Positions 7,927-15,566 of a stretch of 41,607 bases of DNA are shown here, in pieces (within the stretch, counting starts at the first letter, position 1; each line of letters starts with the position of its first letter). This DNA is from Flavobacteriales bacterium. GTDB taxonomy: Bacteria > Bacteroidota > Bacteroidia > Flavobacteriales_F > PHOS-HE28. Location of the stretch: contig JADZAC010000073.1 in NCBI GenBank assembly GCA_020852835.1, positions 1 through 41,607 on the forward strand. Reading direction: 5' to 3'. The notes beneath the pieces were generated by a model. That model made no database searches. It was not told the origin of the DNA and worked only from the letters and a program-made list of their open reading frames with translations. The translations under genes were made by a program, and so were the position numbers.

Positions 7927-9129
7927 ATGGCGAACAAGCTTTGGAACCGGGATTTCATCATTGCCTGCCTGAGCTATTTCCTGGTGGCCTGTTCGTTCAG
8001 TTTGCTCATGCCCACCATCCCCATTTTCCTCTCGCAGGAACTGGGGGTGGAACCGGCCCGCATCGGAGTGGTGCTCTCTTCGTATGTGCTGGCCCTGTTG
8101 CTGGTGCGCCCGTTCAGCGGGTTCCTGGTGGATACCTGGCCGCGCAAGCCCGTGCTGCTCCTGGGCACCTTGTTGTTCGTGGCGGTGTTCACCGGGTACT
8201 ATTTCGCAGCCTCGGTCCTCTTCCTTATTGTGCTCCGGTTTGTGCACGGGCTGTTCTGGGGGCTCGCCACGGTGTCGGCCAATACGGTGGCCATCGACAT
8301 CATCCCCTCGGCCCGCCGCGCCGAAGGGATCGGTTATTTCGGCGTGAATGCCAACGTGGCCATGGCCTTTGCCCCGTACTTCGGCGTACTGATCTATGAT
8401 GGGCACGGATTCCACGCCTTGGTCACAGCAGCATTGCTCATGGGGGTGCTGGCCGTGGTGGCCGCGGCGTTCATCCGGGTGCCGGCACGCCAATGCATTG
8501 CGGAGAAGCCCCCCGTTTCGCTGGACCGCTTCATTCTGGTCAAGGCCTTGCCCATCCTGTTCAACCAGCTGTTCCTGGCATTTGGCTGGGGCACGCTCGT
8601 GGCCTTCGCGGTGCTCTATGGCAAGGAGGTGGGCATCCACAATTCGGGCATCTTCTTCCTGTTCCTTGCCGGTGGCGTGGTGCTTTCGCGCGTCACGGCC
8701 GGCAAACTGGTGGACCGTGGCCACCTGCACCGCATGATGGCCATTGCCATCTTGTTGATCGCTACGGGCTTCACGGGTTTTGCGCTCTTCCACGACATCC
8801 GCATGTTCTGCCTCTCCGCCCTGCTGATCGGGCTGGGCTATGGCACGCTGTTCCCAGCCTTGCAGACCATCTACATCAACATGGCGCCTGCGGCGCAGCG
8901 CGGCACGGCCAATTCCACCTACCTCACCGGCTTCGACCTGGGCATCAGCCTGGGCATGCTCCTCGGGGCCTCGTTTGCCGAAGGCCACGGTTTTCCGGCC
9001 ATGTACCTGCTCACCGGTGCGTTGTCGTTCATGGCGCTGATCATCTACTGGTTCTTTTCACGAGGCATCTTCGAGCGCCACCGGCTGGACCGCCCCGCAT
9101 CAGGCAAGGCGGATCGGCCCGTGGAGTGA
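7927..9129 (+). CDS. Major facilitator superfamily transporter
   Basis: The 400-residue protein starts MANKLWNRDFIIACLSYFLV and shows about 12 hydrophobic segments. The MFS loop 2-3 motif appears as FLVDTWPRKPVLLLG (G-x-x-x-D-x-x-R-K type), and a matching half-motif GKLVDRGHLHRMM is seen in the second half, as expected from the internal duplication. It should be an inner-membrane secondary transporter, probably of the drug/metabolite efflux type; the substrate is not predictable. The ATG at 7927 is chosen because the first membrane helix follows immediately. It is divergent from pepE and followed by a weak terminator hairpin, then repeats, so it is probably monocistronic. Confidence 0.9.
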   Translation: MANKLWNRDFIIACLSYFLVACSFSLLMPTIPIFLSQELGVEPARIGVVLSSYVLALLLVRPFSGFLVDTWPRKPVLLLGTLLFVAVFTGYYFAASVLFLIVLRFVHGLFWGLATVSANTVAIDIIPSARRAEGIGYFGVNANVAMAFAPYFGVLIYDGHGFHALVTAALLMGVLAVVAAAFIRVPARQCIAEKPPVSLDRFILVKALPILFNQLFLAFGWGTLVAFAVLYGKEVGIHNSGIFFLFLAGGVVLSRVTAGKLVDRGHLHRMMAIAILLIATGFTGFALFHDIRMFCLSALLIGLGYGTLFPALQTIYINMAPAAQRGTANSTYLTGFDLGISLGMLLGASFAEGHGFPAMYLLTGALSFMALIIYWFFSRGIFERHRLDRPASGKADRPVE

Positions 9130-9153
9130 TCGCCACCGGCCCGGTCGCCTCGG

Positions 9154-9169
9154 ACAGCCGCTCGGCTGT
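9154..9169 (+). terminator. Weak terminator after the MFS gene
   Basis: ACAGCCG/CGGCTGT form a perfect 7-bp stem with a 2-nt spacer, followed by TTGTA, 24 bp after the MFS stop codon. The T-tract is short. Confidence 0.4.
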
Positions 9170-9189
9170 TTGTAGAGTGGCAGGCATGT

Positions 9190-9250
9190 TAGGGCCTCTG
9201 GCCCGTCTCCTTCGGGAAGCATCGGGTACAAAGGCGGGCCGGAGGCCCTA
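9190..9250. repeat. Inverted repeat next to the left 57-bp direct repeat
   Basis: The 16-bp arms 9190-9205 and 9235-9250 are inverted copies with one mismatch, around a 29-nt loop. The right arm runs into the direct repeat at 9242-9298. The whole looks like a REP-like mobile repeat. Confidence 0.6.
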
Positions 9251-9298
9251 CGAGGCGACGCACTCGGCAAATGGCCGAGCGCGTGGTAACGGGATGCG
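9242..9298 (+). repeat. 57-bp direct repeat, left copy
   Basis: Bases 9242-9298 are identical to 9942-9998, exactly 700 bp apart. The unit contains an imperfect 11-bp hairpin (ACGCACTCGGC ... GCCGAGCGCGT, one mismatch). The two copies bracket the toxin-antitoxin genes. Confidence 0.9.
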
Positions 9299-9389
9299 TT
9301 CACTGGCCTCCTCGCTGCCCACATCCGCAAGGCCAATCCTGCGCCGGGGCTGCCGCTGCTGTCCCATGCACGGCAAGACCGCCGCCGCT

Positions 9390-9397
9390 TACCTTTG
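9390..9397 (+). promoter_or_regulatory. -7 box candidate for the toxin-antitoxin operon
   Basis: TACCTTTG fits the Bacteroidota -7 consensus TAnnTTTG exactly and lies 17 bp upstream of the antitoxin ATG. No convincing -33 TTG is visible at the right distance. Confidence 0.4.
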
Positions 9398-9413
9398 GTG
9401 GAAACGCGACGAC

Positions 9414-9647
9414 ATGAGCAGTTTGGGACTCCGCCGTTCGGAAGTGAAGCGGCTGATCGACATGGAGCGGGACCTCAACGTCCTCGATTGGATCAAGAAC
9501 GTCCTTTCCGCCGGGCCCCTGAGCAAGGAGATGGCCGAGGACATGCTGCGTATGGCCCGGCTTAGTGATGAGGATATTGCGGAGGGCCGCACCTATTCCG
9601 TGGACGAGGTAAAGCAGTGGATGGCCGAGCAGAAGCGCAAGGCATGA
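9414..9647 (+). CDS. Type II antitoxin of a RelE/ParE-type module
   Basis: This 77-residue protein (MSSLGLRRSEVKRLIDMERD onward) is helical and charged. It ends in DIAEGRTYSVDEVKQWMAEQ, the layout common in antitoxins paired with RelE/ParE toxins, in which the C-terminal segment wraps the toxin. The assignment rests mainly on its partner: the toxin ATG overlaps this stop codon (ATGA, 9644-9647). It should neutralise the toxin and repress the operon. The ATG at 9414 follows a -7-like box; the longer open frame upstream belongs to a shadow of the MFS gene. The exact antitoxin family is not recognised. Confidence 0.7.
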   Translation: MSSLGLRRSEVKRLIDMERDLNVLDWIKNVLSAGPLSKEMAEDMLRMARLSDEDIAEGRTYSVDEVKQWMAEQKRKA

Positions 9648-9943
9648 CGCTGGAGATAACGGCCCAAGCGCGCGAGCGGCTGTTCGGGATCTGGCTTCAC
9701 ATCAAAGAGAATGCTTCGGAAGAACGGGCGGACAAGGTGGAGGTACGCCTGCTCGAACGTGCTCAGGAACTGCTCGAACAGCCTTGGAAAGGACCGCCCG
9801 AGCGGGAGTTGGCCAGCCTGAACGAAGGCCACCGTTTCCTCCTTTTGGGCCGCTACAAGATCATCTATCGCGTGATCGGGCAGGTCATATACGTCACCGA
9901 CTTCTTCGATACCAAACAACACCCGTCGCGCATGCGGCGGTGA
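9644..9943 (+). CDS. RelE/ParE superfamily toxin
   Basis: The 99-residue protein (MTLEITAQARERLFGIWLHI) has the RelE/ParE pattern: an amphipathic helix pair, then PERELASLNEGHRFLLLGRY, KIIYRVIGQVIYVTDFFDTK and a basic C-terminus (SRMRR). ParE members poison gyrase and RelE members cleave mRNA on the ribosome; the sequence alone does not decide, though the R-x-L and KIIYRV layout is ParE-like. Start at ATG 9644 overlaps the antitoxin stop by 4 nt. The stop codon (9941-9943) overlaps the start of the right copy of a 57-bp direct repeat, which suggests that the pair arrived or moves as a unit with these repeats. Confidence 0.85.
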   Translation: MTLEITAQARERLFGIWLHIKENASEERADKVEVRLLERAQELLEQPWKGPPERELASLNEGHRFLLLGRYKIIYRVIGQVIYVTDFFDTKQHPSRMRR

Positions 9944-9998
9944 GGCCCTACGAGGCGACGCACTCGGCAAATGGCCGAGCGCGTGGTAACGGGATGCG
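9942..9998 (+). repeat. 57-bp direct repeat, right copy
   Basis: Identical to 9242-9298. It begins at the second base of the toxin stop codon and ends 2 bp before the stop codon of the displaced PorE-like gene fragment (10001). The inverted arm found left of the first copy is missing here. Confidence 0.9.
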
Positions 9999-10000
9999 GT

Positions 10001-10356
10001 TCACTCCACCTGCTCGATCTCGATCCGCCGCTCCTTCGCCGCGCCCACGCTGTACACGCTGTGCCGCAGGTCGTCCAGGCGATCGCTCACCGAGGCATCG
10101 GCGGTGCTTTTGCCGCAGGGCGAACGTTCGATGAACAAACGGCCGCCATTTGCTGCCGTGCCGTTCAGGTAGGGCAGGAGTGCGCCGCTGTCCCAGCGTT
10201 CCAGGTAATGTACCAGGCTTTCGATCCGTCGCAGCGAGAGGTTTTTGTTGTAGTCGCTCTTGGCCAGCGGGCTGGCATAGCCGCGCACCTGCAGGGTAAT
10301 CTGCTGGCCCTCGTTCAGTGCTTGTTGCAGCAGGCCGATGAAGTCGTTCAGCAGGA
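10001..10356 (-). pseudogene. Displaced 3' end of a PorE-like (PD40/OmpA) gene
   Basis: On the minus strand this stretch encodes the last ~118 residues of the protein at 19299-21233 (from LLNDF..LLQQALNEGQQ to RRIEIEQV). About 86 of the last 95 residues are identical; differences cluster in one patch around 10125-10160. It has no start codon or N-terminal part of its own. Homology starts at about 10355, two bases beyond the res stop codon, and ends with a stop at 10001-10003. It is best explained as the 3' end left behind when the island to its right was inserted, or as the remains of a paralogue cut by res. Confidence 0.88.
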
Positions 10357-12966
10357 TTACAGTGACCCAATAAGCTTTTTGGCTTCTGCCAGCGTGTACG
10401 CCCCTTCCACTTGTAGTCTATCGAACACCATGAAGTAGCGGAAGCCTGTGCCGCTTTGGTCCTGCCATTGGCGGCCTAGGCGTGCCTTGGCCTCGCTATC
10501 GCTGTTGTCGCGGTCGTCGCCCTTGGATTCCACCAGCACGATCTTGCCTGCGGTGGTGCAGAGGATGAAGTCCGGGTAATGGTTGTTCTTGAAGCCGTTC
10601 AGGGCAAAGCCTTTTCCCCGCGTAAGGTTGCGGTGCCACCAGGCGATGTTGGGCAGGGCGGATAGCTGGGCCACCACCTTGGCCTCGAATTCGCCCATGC
10701 TGCCTTCCGTTTCGTAGAGGGATCTGGCAATGGGCGGGGCCGTATCGCCCGGCAGCAGGTGCTTGGGGAAGGCCCATGCAGGCTGCGTGCTGATGGTGCC
10801 CAATTGCAGTTTGTTCTTGAATTGCTCCTCCGCGTGCCGGTCTGCCAGGCCGCGCACTTTGTGCTTGATGAGTGCTGCGTAGCGGTGCCGGTTATTGAGG
10901 GCATCGCTGATGCGGCCACCGTCCCAATCGGCCATTACGCGCTGGATGTACGCCACCAATAGTGGATCGGCAATGGGCGGCACCCCGCCCACCAGGCGCA
11001 TCAGGAGGTGGGCCACGTCCGCCACTTGGTTTTCGTGCGGCCTGCCCAGGATGTATTGTACCTGCGGGTCGCCCAGCATGGCCGCTGTGATGCGTTTGAT
11101 CTCCAACGGGTTCTTGCCGGCGCCGGCCACGTCTATGGTGGCCAGTTCAGGGTCCACGGCATCGAAGTCGATCTTGGTGTCTTCCTTGGCCAGGTCGAAG
11201 CCCTCCAGCAGCAGTTCCTGGTTGAGCTTCTGCCAGCTTTCCCCCTCGCCGGTGAAGAGCGAGCCGGGCACCTTCACCATGAATTGCGGCAGTTTCAGCT
11301 TGCGCGCTGCGGCCGCGTGTTCCGCGCGCATGGGGTAGGTCTTCACTTTTCCGGGCATGGCGGTCACTATGGGATCTTGGCCTTCGCTGGTCTCCGCAGC
11401 CATGGCGGCTTCCATTTCGGCGCTTTTGGTGCGTGCGGCCTCGGCAATGGCTTCCACCTTGGAGCCGGGTGCGGGCGTGGCGTTCCCTTCCGGATCGTAG
11501 CTGACCCGGGCGGGGTCTATGTCATCCGTCTCATCCTCCAACGCCAGGGTGCCCTGTTCGCCTGCGGGCAGGTTGGGCGGGGATTGGCTGAGGTCTTCGC
11601 CCCGGTAGTCTTCCGCGCTGAAGCCGCTTTGCTGCAAGGCCTGCACCACGCTTTGGCAGGTGGCCATGAATTTGTTGCTGGCTGTGAGCACGTAGCTCAT
11701 GTTCAGCAGATCGTGCGCGTGGTTGGTCACATACGGCAGGCGCAGTACCCGGCCCAGGATCTGCTCCACGTCCACCGCGCTGCTCTTGTCGGCCAGCGAG
11801 GCCAGGATGTAGGCGAAGGGGCAGTCCCAGCCTTCCTTCAGCGCATTCACGGTAATGATGTAGCGCACCGGGCACTTGGGGTCCAGCAGGTCCACGCCCT
11901 TCAGCTCGTCCTTGTCGGCGGTCTTGATCTTGATGTGCGATTCCCGGATCCCGGCCTTGAGCAGTTGCGCCTTCAGCTTCTCGAAGGTGGTGTTGTCCCC
12001 GCCCGTGCGCGGCTGGGCCTGGAAGAGCACGATGGGCCGTATGTAGCGCCCGCCCGCTTTTTCCTGCTCCTTGGCCAGGGCTTCCAATTTGGCCTGCAGG
12101 TCCAATGCGTTCTGCACCACTTCGGTCTTGTCGTGCAGGTTGTGTACGATCACCGGCAGCTTCACCATGTGCTCCTTCTTCAGCTCCAGGGCGGGCACCA
12201 TGCTGATGATGTTGCTGTTCTCCTTGGGCGTGGCCGTAAGGTCCAGTATGAAGGAGGGGTTGAGGTCCTTGAGCATGTCCACGCTCAGCACGCTTTCGGC
12301 GTTGTGGCTTTCGTCCACCACCACCACGGGGGTGAGGTGGCGGATCACGTTGATGGCCGCCGTGGGCTCGTAGTCCTTCAGCTGGTGTACATCGTCCTCG
12401 AACACATCGGCCCACTGGCCCAATTGCCCGTTCTGCTGGAACACCTTGCGGTCTTCCTTCCGTTTGGCACGCAGGCTGGCGAAGCTCATGACGATGATGG
12501 TGAGCTGGTCGCTTACCGCCACCGGGTTGAAGCTGGTGCCCTGCAACAGCGCGTCCTTCTCCAGCACGGCCACGCGGTGCTGGAAGAGCAGGTTGAGCCG
12601 CTGCCGATAGGGATGGTCCGGGTCGCTGAGGTTGCGCACGGTTTGTTGCAGCAGGTTGCTCCAGGGCACTAACCACAGCACCACGCGCGGCACCCCGGCG
12701 GGGGCGTTGTTGTAAATGGTGTGCAGGGCGTTCACGGCAATGAAGGTCTTGCCGCCGGCGGTGGGCACCTTTATGCACAGGTGCGGCACGCCGGGCACGT
12801 TGTCCTGGTAGGGCCGCATGCCGGTATCGGCAAGCGGGTTGTACGCCCCGATGCGTTCCCGCCAGAAGGCATTGAAGGTGGAGGCCGCATCACCTAAGTA
12901 GGTGCGCTTCAGCACGAATTGGTCCAGGTCTTCCAGCACCCGCTGTTGGTAGGGCTTCAGTTCCAT
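10357..12966 (-). CDS. res: Type III restriction enzyme Res subunit
   Basis: The 869-residue protein is an SF2 helicase-nuclease. It has Walker A VPTAGGKTF (67-75), DESH (218-221), TATP (244-247), NALKEGWDCP (about 374-383), motif VI EQILGRVLR (401-409), and a C-terminal PD-(D/E)xK nuclease with Asp799 (YPDFIL), Glu813 and Lys815 (VESKGDD). Res works with Mod to translocate along DNA and cleave unmethylated sites. Its ATG shares one base with the fic stop (TGATG), so mod, fic and res form one operon, transcribed right to left. The stop at 10357 abuts a displaced gene end. All catalytic motifs are intact, so it should be active. A short Pro-rich stretch near 475-488 (NLPAGEQG) may stem from another palindromic repeat. 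Confidence 0.95.
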   Translation of the reverse strand: MELKPYQQRVLEDLDQFVLKRTYLGDAASTFNAFWRERIGAYNPLADTGMRPYQDNVPGVPHLCIKVPTAGGKTFIAVNALHTIYNNAPAGVPRVVLWLVPWSNLLQQTVRNLSDPDHPYRQRLNLLFQHRVAVLEKDALLQGTSFNPVAVSDQLTIIVMSFASLRAKRKEDRKVFQQNGQLGQWADVFEDDVHQLKDYEPTAAINVIRHLTPVVVVDESHNAESVLSVDMLKDLNPSFILDLTATPKENSNIISMVPALELKKEHMVKLPVIVHNLHDKTEVVQNALDLQAKLEALAKEQEKAGGRYIRPIVLFQAQPRTGGDNTTFEKLKAQLLKAGIRESHIKIKTADKDELKGVDLLDPKCPVRYIITVNALKEGWDCPFAYILASLADKSSAVDVEQILGRVLRLPYVTNHAHDLLNMSYVLTASNKFMATCQSVVQALQQSGFSAEDYRGEDLSQSPPNLPAGEQGTLALEDETDDIDPARVSYDPEGNATPAPGSKVEAIAEAARTKSAEMEAAMAAETSEGQDPIVTAMPGKVKTYPMRAEHAAAARKLKLPQFMVKVPGSLFTGEGESWQKLNQELLLEGFDLAKEDTKIDFDAVDPELATIDVAGAGKNPLEIKRITAAMLGDPQVQYILGRPHENQVADVAHLLMRLVGGVPPIADPLLVAYIQRVMADWDGGRISDALNNRHRYAALIKHKVRGLADRHAEEQFKNKLQLGTISTQPAWAFPKHLLPGDTAPPIARSLYETEGSMGEFEAKVVAQLSALPNIAWWHRNLTRGKGFALNGFKNNHYPDFILCTTAGKIVLVESKGDDRDNSDSEAKARLGRQWQDQSGTGFRYFMVFDRLQVEGAYTLAEAKKLIGSL

Positions 12967-13766
12967 CAGGCGTCGGTCTCGCTCAGGTTCAACGTGTCCG
13001 GCAGCATCAGCAGGAAGGGCAGCGCGGCCCCGTAGTCCAGCGTTTCGTACTCCAAGCCCAGCAGCCGGATGTTGCCGTAGTATGTGTTGTGGTGGAGGTA
13101 GTAGTTCTTTTCCGACTGGAGCAGCCAGGCCTTTTCGCCGAGCTTTTCAGCCAGGAACCATTTTTCCAGCAGCCGTGCGCAGCGGCCGTTGCCATCGTCG
13201 AAGGGGTGGATCTTCACGAACACCAGGTGCAGGAGCGAGGCGAAGAAGAAGACCTCCGGCATGGTGAGTTCCATGCCCCGCAGGGTGGCCAGGTCGGCGA
13301 AGAATTTCTCCAGTTCGCCCTCCACCACGTGGGGCGGGGCCGCCACGTATTCGATCTTTCCGGTGGAAGTGGTGACGTACATGTTGGTGGTGCGTGGCCT
13401 GCCGCCCCGGCCTTGCGGCAGGATGTGGCGGGTAAGCAGCTGGTGCGCGGCGAGCAGGTTGGTGCGGTCGCAGGCATTTGTTTTGGCGAACTGGTAGGCG
13501 CCGTACAGGTCGTCGATCTTCCGCGTGTGGTCCGGCAGGAAGGGGATGCCGAAGCGCTTGTGCTTCACGTACGCATCCAGCTCGATGTCCTCCCCTTCGA
13601 TCTTGGAGGAAAAGACCGCCGATACCGAGGTGTAGAAGCTGAAGGTGGCAATGCTCAGTTCGCTGTCCTCCAGTTCGGCCAGCTTGTGCAAGGGAACAGC
13701 CGCCACGGCCCCGCGATAGGCTTCCAGAAGGCCGGTGGGCAATATGCTGAACCGCGTTCCTTGCAT
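12966..13766 (-). CDS. fic: Fic family AMP-transferase (class II, with N-terminal inhibitory motif)
   Basis: The 266-residue protein has the full Fic motif HPFDDGNGRCAR (187-198), with catalytic His187, acidic Asp191 and Arg195. Near the N-terminus, SSKIEG (53-58) fits the inhibitory (S/T)xxxE(G/N) motif, Glu57 being the residue that blocks ATP gamma-phosphate binding; this makes it a class II Fic. Such enzymes transfer AMP from ATP to Ser/Thr/Tyr of target proteins. The gene starts 3 bp after the mod stop and its TGA overlaps the res ATG, so it is fully embedded in the type III R-M operon. It may control or guard the R-M enzyme, or be a separate defence or addiction gene; this is inference. 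All key residues are present. Confidence 0.93.
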   Translation of the reverse strand: MQGTRFSILPTGLLEAYRGAVAAVPLHKLAELEDSELSIATFSFYTSVSAVFSSKIEGEDIELDAYVKHKRFGIPFLPDHTRKIDDLYGAYQFAKTNACDRTNLLAAHQLLTRHILPQGRGGRPRTTNMYVTTSTGKIEYVAAPPHVVEGELEKFFADLATLRGMELTMPEVFFFASLLHLVFVKIHPFDDGNGRCARLLEKWFLAEKLGEKAWLLQSEKNYYLHHNTYYGNIRLLGLEYETLDYGAALPFLLMLPDTLNLSETDA

Positions 13767-13769
13767 CGT

Positions 13770-15557
13770 TCAGAATCGCGTAATGTCCCGCGGGATCTTT
13801 TTGAAGGTGATGCCGTGCGTTTCCAAAAAGGCTTGCGGCAGCACACAATTGTCCGCATAGATCACGTAGTGCCCGGCCTTGGTTTTCAGCAGGGCCAAGG
13901 TGTCGTAGTCCAGCACGGTGAGGCGCTCTTTTTCATACACGAAGTAGTAGGCGGTGTCCTCATGCTCACCCAAGAAGTACGGGGTTTCCGCCTCCCCCTT
14001 CTTTCCTCCCGCAGGGTCTCCGCTTTCAGTCGCCGAAGCCATGCGAAGACTACCTCGGGACCCTGCGCTGGAGGCTGGCAATTCCGTCCGCGTTTCCGTG
14101 TACCACACATATTCCCGGATCTTCGCCAGGCCCACCTCCTCGTTCAGGTTGTGGTGCTCATCGAACAGGCGCGGCCCCAGCGTGTAGTAGCTGAAGCTGC
14201 CGCCCGTGCCCGGTGTTGCCTTCTTGGTGTTGGCTGCCCTGAGCGGAGCCGAAGGGTAGCCGTTCATCACCCGGCGTACGCGCTCGGCGGTAATGGTTTC
14301 CGCATAGTCCTCCATTTCCACCAAAATGAACTTGCGGTTGCCGCCGTCCTGCTTGTTCAGGTTTAGCACCGCATGGGCCGTGGTGCCAGAGCCGGCGAAG
14401 GAGTCGAGGATGAGGGAGTCTGGTCCAGATCCAATTTGAAGAACGCGTTCGATCAAGGAAGGTGGTTTGGGTGTGTCGAAGGCGGCCTCTGGCAGCATCT
14501 CCTTTACAAGGCGTTTGGCGGCATCATTATGCCCCGCTTCATCATGAAGCCATATCGTCCGTGGAACGATTCCTTCCTTTACCTCGCTCAGGAATTTCTT
14601 TATTCGAGGTACATTCATACCATCCTTGCCGAACCATATTCTGTTATCCGCTACCAGTTCGTTGTAGCGTTCGATTCCAAACTGCCAACTTCTGCCTTTG
14701 GGAGGCATGAACTTATTCCCCATTGGAGTCCTGATCTCATAGATATAAGCCTCTGATGGCGTTTTAACCTGTATGGGTTGTGACATCCATGGCCCGCGTC
14801 GGTCGTTGTCCGGATTCCTGTATGCACTTGATTGCTCGGCTGTTCTGCTTATCAGGTTGACATCGAACAATGCTTTGCTTTTGGCATAACAGACTATGAA
14901 ATCATGGGTTGATGAAAAGTACTTGGCATCATTGCTTTGTGTGTATTTCTTCTGCCATACAATATTTGCAATGAAATTGCCGGGACCGATGATTTCATCG
15001 ATCATCAGCCTCAAGTTCGCTTGTTCGTTGTCATCGATAGATATCCAAATGGCTCCATCCTCCGCGAGCAACTTGTGCAGCAGCACCAGCCTGGGGTACA
15101 TCATGCAGAGCCACTTGTCGTGTCGGCTCAGGTCCTCACCCTCCTTGCCCACCACCTGGTGCAGCCATTTTTTAATGCGGGGATCGTTCACATTGTCGTT
15201 GTACACCCAGCCCTCGTTGCCGGTGTTGTAGGGCGGGTCTATGTAGATGCACTTTACCTTGCCCTCGTATTGGGGCAGCAGGGCTTTGAGGGCTTCGAGG
15301 TTGTCGCCGTGGATGATCATGTTTCCCCTCACCCCCGGCCCCTCTCCCAAGGAGAGGGGGGCGTGGCCCTGACCTGCGGTCATGGCATCCGGGTGTTCGA
15401 ATCCCCCCCTCTCCGCCTTGCTTGTTTCCATTGGGGCTTCGCCGGTAGGTACCGGGCCATCGGCGGTGAACGTGTACTGCTTTTGCAGCACGCGGAAGGG
15501 CACGTCGCGGTGGTGGTTGATCACCTTGTCTTTACCGATCCAGTGGAGGGTGGGCAT
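13770..15557 (-). CDS. mod: Type III DNA methyltransferase Mod subunit
   Basis: The 595-residue protein has the beta-class N6-adenine methyltransferase order: catalytic DPPYNTG (107-113) first, the target-recognition region about 170-360, then the AdoMet motif FAGSGTTAHA (387-396). The N-terminus MPTLHWIGKDKVINHH is typical of Mod. It methylates the recognition site and gives sequence specificity to Res. The central part (about 14460-15080) is visibly richer in A+T than the flanks, as if the recognition domain had been exchanged. Three palindromic repeats and a tRNA-like tail are translated in frame, at residues about 46-78, 434-442 and 497-519, all outside the motifs. It heads the mod-fic-res operon. 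Confidence 0.95.
   Translation of the reverse strand: MPTLHWIGKDKVINHHRDVPFRVLQKQYTFTADGPVPTGEAPMETSKAERGGFEHPDAMTAGQGHAPLSLGEGPGVRGNMIIHGDNLEALKALLPQYEGKVKCIYIDPPYNTGNEGWVYNDNVNDPRIKKWLHQVVGKEGEDLSRHDKWLCMMYPRLVLLHKLLAEDGAIWISIDDNEQANLRLMIDEIIGPGNFIANIVWQKKYTQSNDAKYFSSTHDFIVCYAKSKALFDVNLISRTAEQSSAYRNPDNDRRGPWMSQPIQVKTPSEAYIYEIRTPMGNKFMPPKGRSWQFGIERYNELVADNRIWFGKDGMNVPRIKKFLSEVKEGIVPRTIWLHDEAGHNDAAKRLVKEMLPEAAFDTPKPPSLIERVLQIGSGPDSLILDSFAGSGTTAHAVLNLNKQDGGNRKFILVEMEDYAETITAERVRRVMNGYPSAPLRAANTKKATPGTGGSFSYYTLGPRLFDEHHNLNEEVGLAKIREYVWYTETRTELPASSAGSRGSLRMASATESGDPAGGKKGEAETPYFLGEHEDTAYYFVYEKERLTVLDYDTLALLKTKAGHYVIYADNCVLPQAFLETHGITFKKIPRDITRF
14006..14072. repeat. Palindromic repeat translated within mod (C-terminal part)
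   Basis: CGCAGGGTC (14010-14018) and GACCCTGCG (14059-14067) form a perfect 9-bp stem within longer imperfect arms (CCTCC...GGAGG). On the coding strand it gives the low-similarity stretch around SRGSLRMASATESGDPAGG, which interrupts an otherwise Mod-like region. Confidence 0.6.
14233..14260. repeat. Short palindromic repeat translated within mod
   Basis: GCTGCCCT and AGGGTAGC form an 8-bp stem with one mismatch around GAGCGGAGCCGA. The CCCTGAGC...CGAAGGG pattern is a well-known dispersed repeat of many bacterial genomes. It is read in frame as YPSAPLRAAN. Confidence 0.65.
15325..15362. repeat. CCCCTCTCC/GGAGAGGGG palindromic repeat translated within mod (N-terminal part)
   Basis: A perfect 9-bp stem (15339-15347 with 15351-15359, loop CAA) preceded by CCCCTCACCCCCGG is the typical form of a repeat common in intergenic DNA of many phyla. 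Here it lies in the mod frame and is translated as PLSLGEGPGVRG. Confidence 0.75.
15391..15417 (+). repeat. tRNA-Ser-like 3' tail remnant inside mod
   Basis: Read on the plus strand, GGGTGTTCGAATCC followed by a C-run and CTCTCCGCC resembles the T-arm and acceptor 3' half of a tRNA-Ser. The minus-strand translation ERGGFEHPD is the kind of peptide obtained when tRNA tails are translated in antisense. No D- or anticodon arm is seen. Confidence 0.45.
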
Positions 15558-15566
15558 GTGGGGGCA

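Noticed and set aside
9948-10370. 140-codon minus-strand frame in the displaced gene end
   Set aside because: Out of frame with the PorE-like homology, which is clear in the other frame; not a gene.
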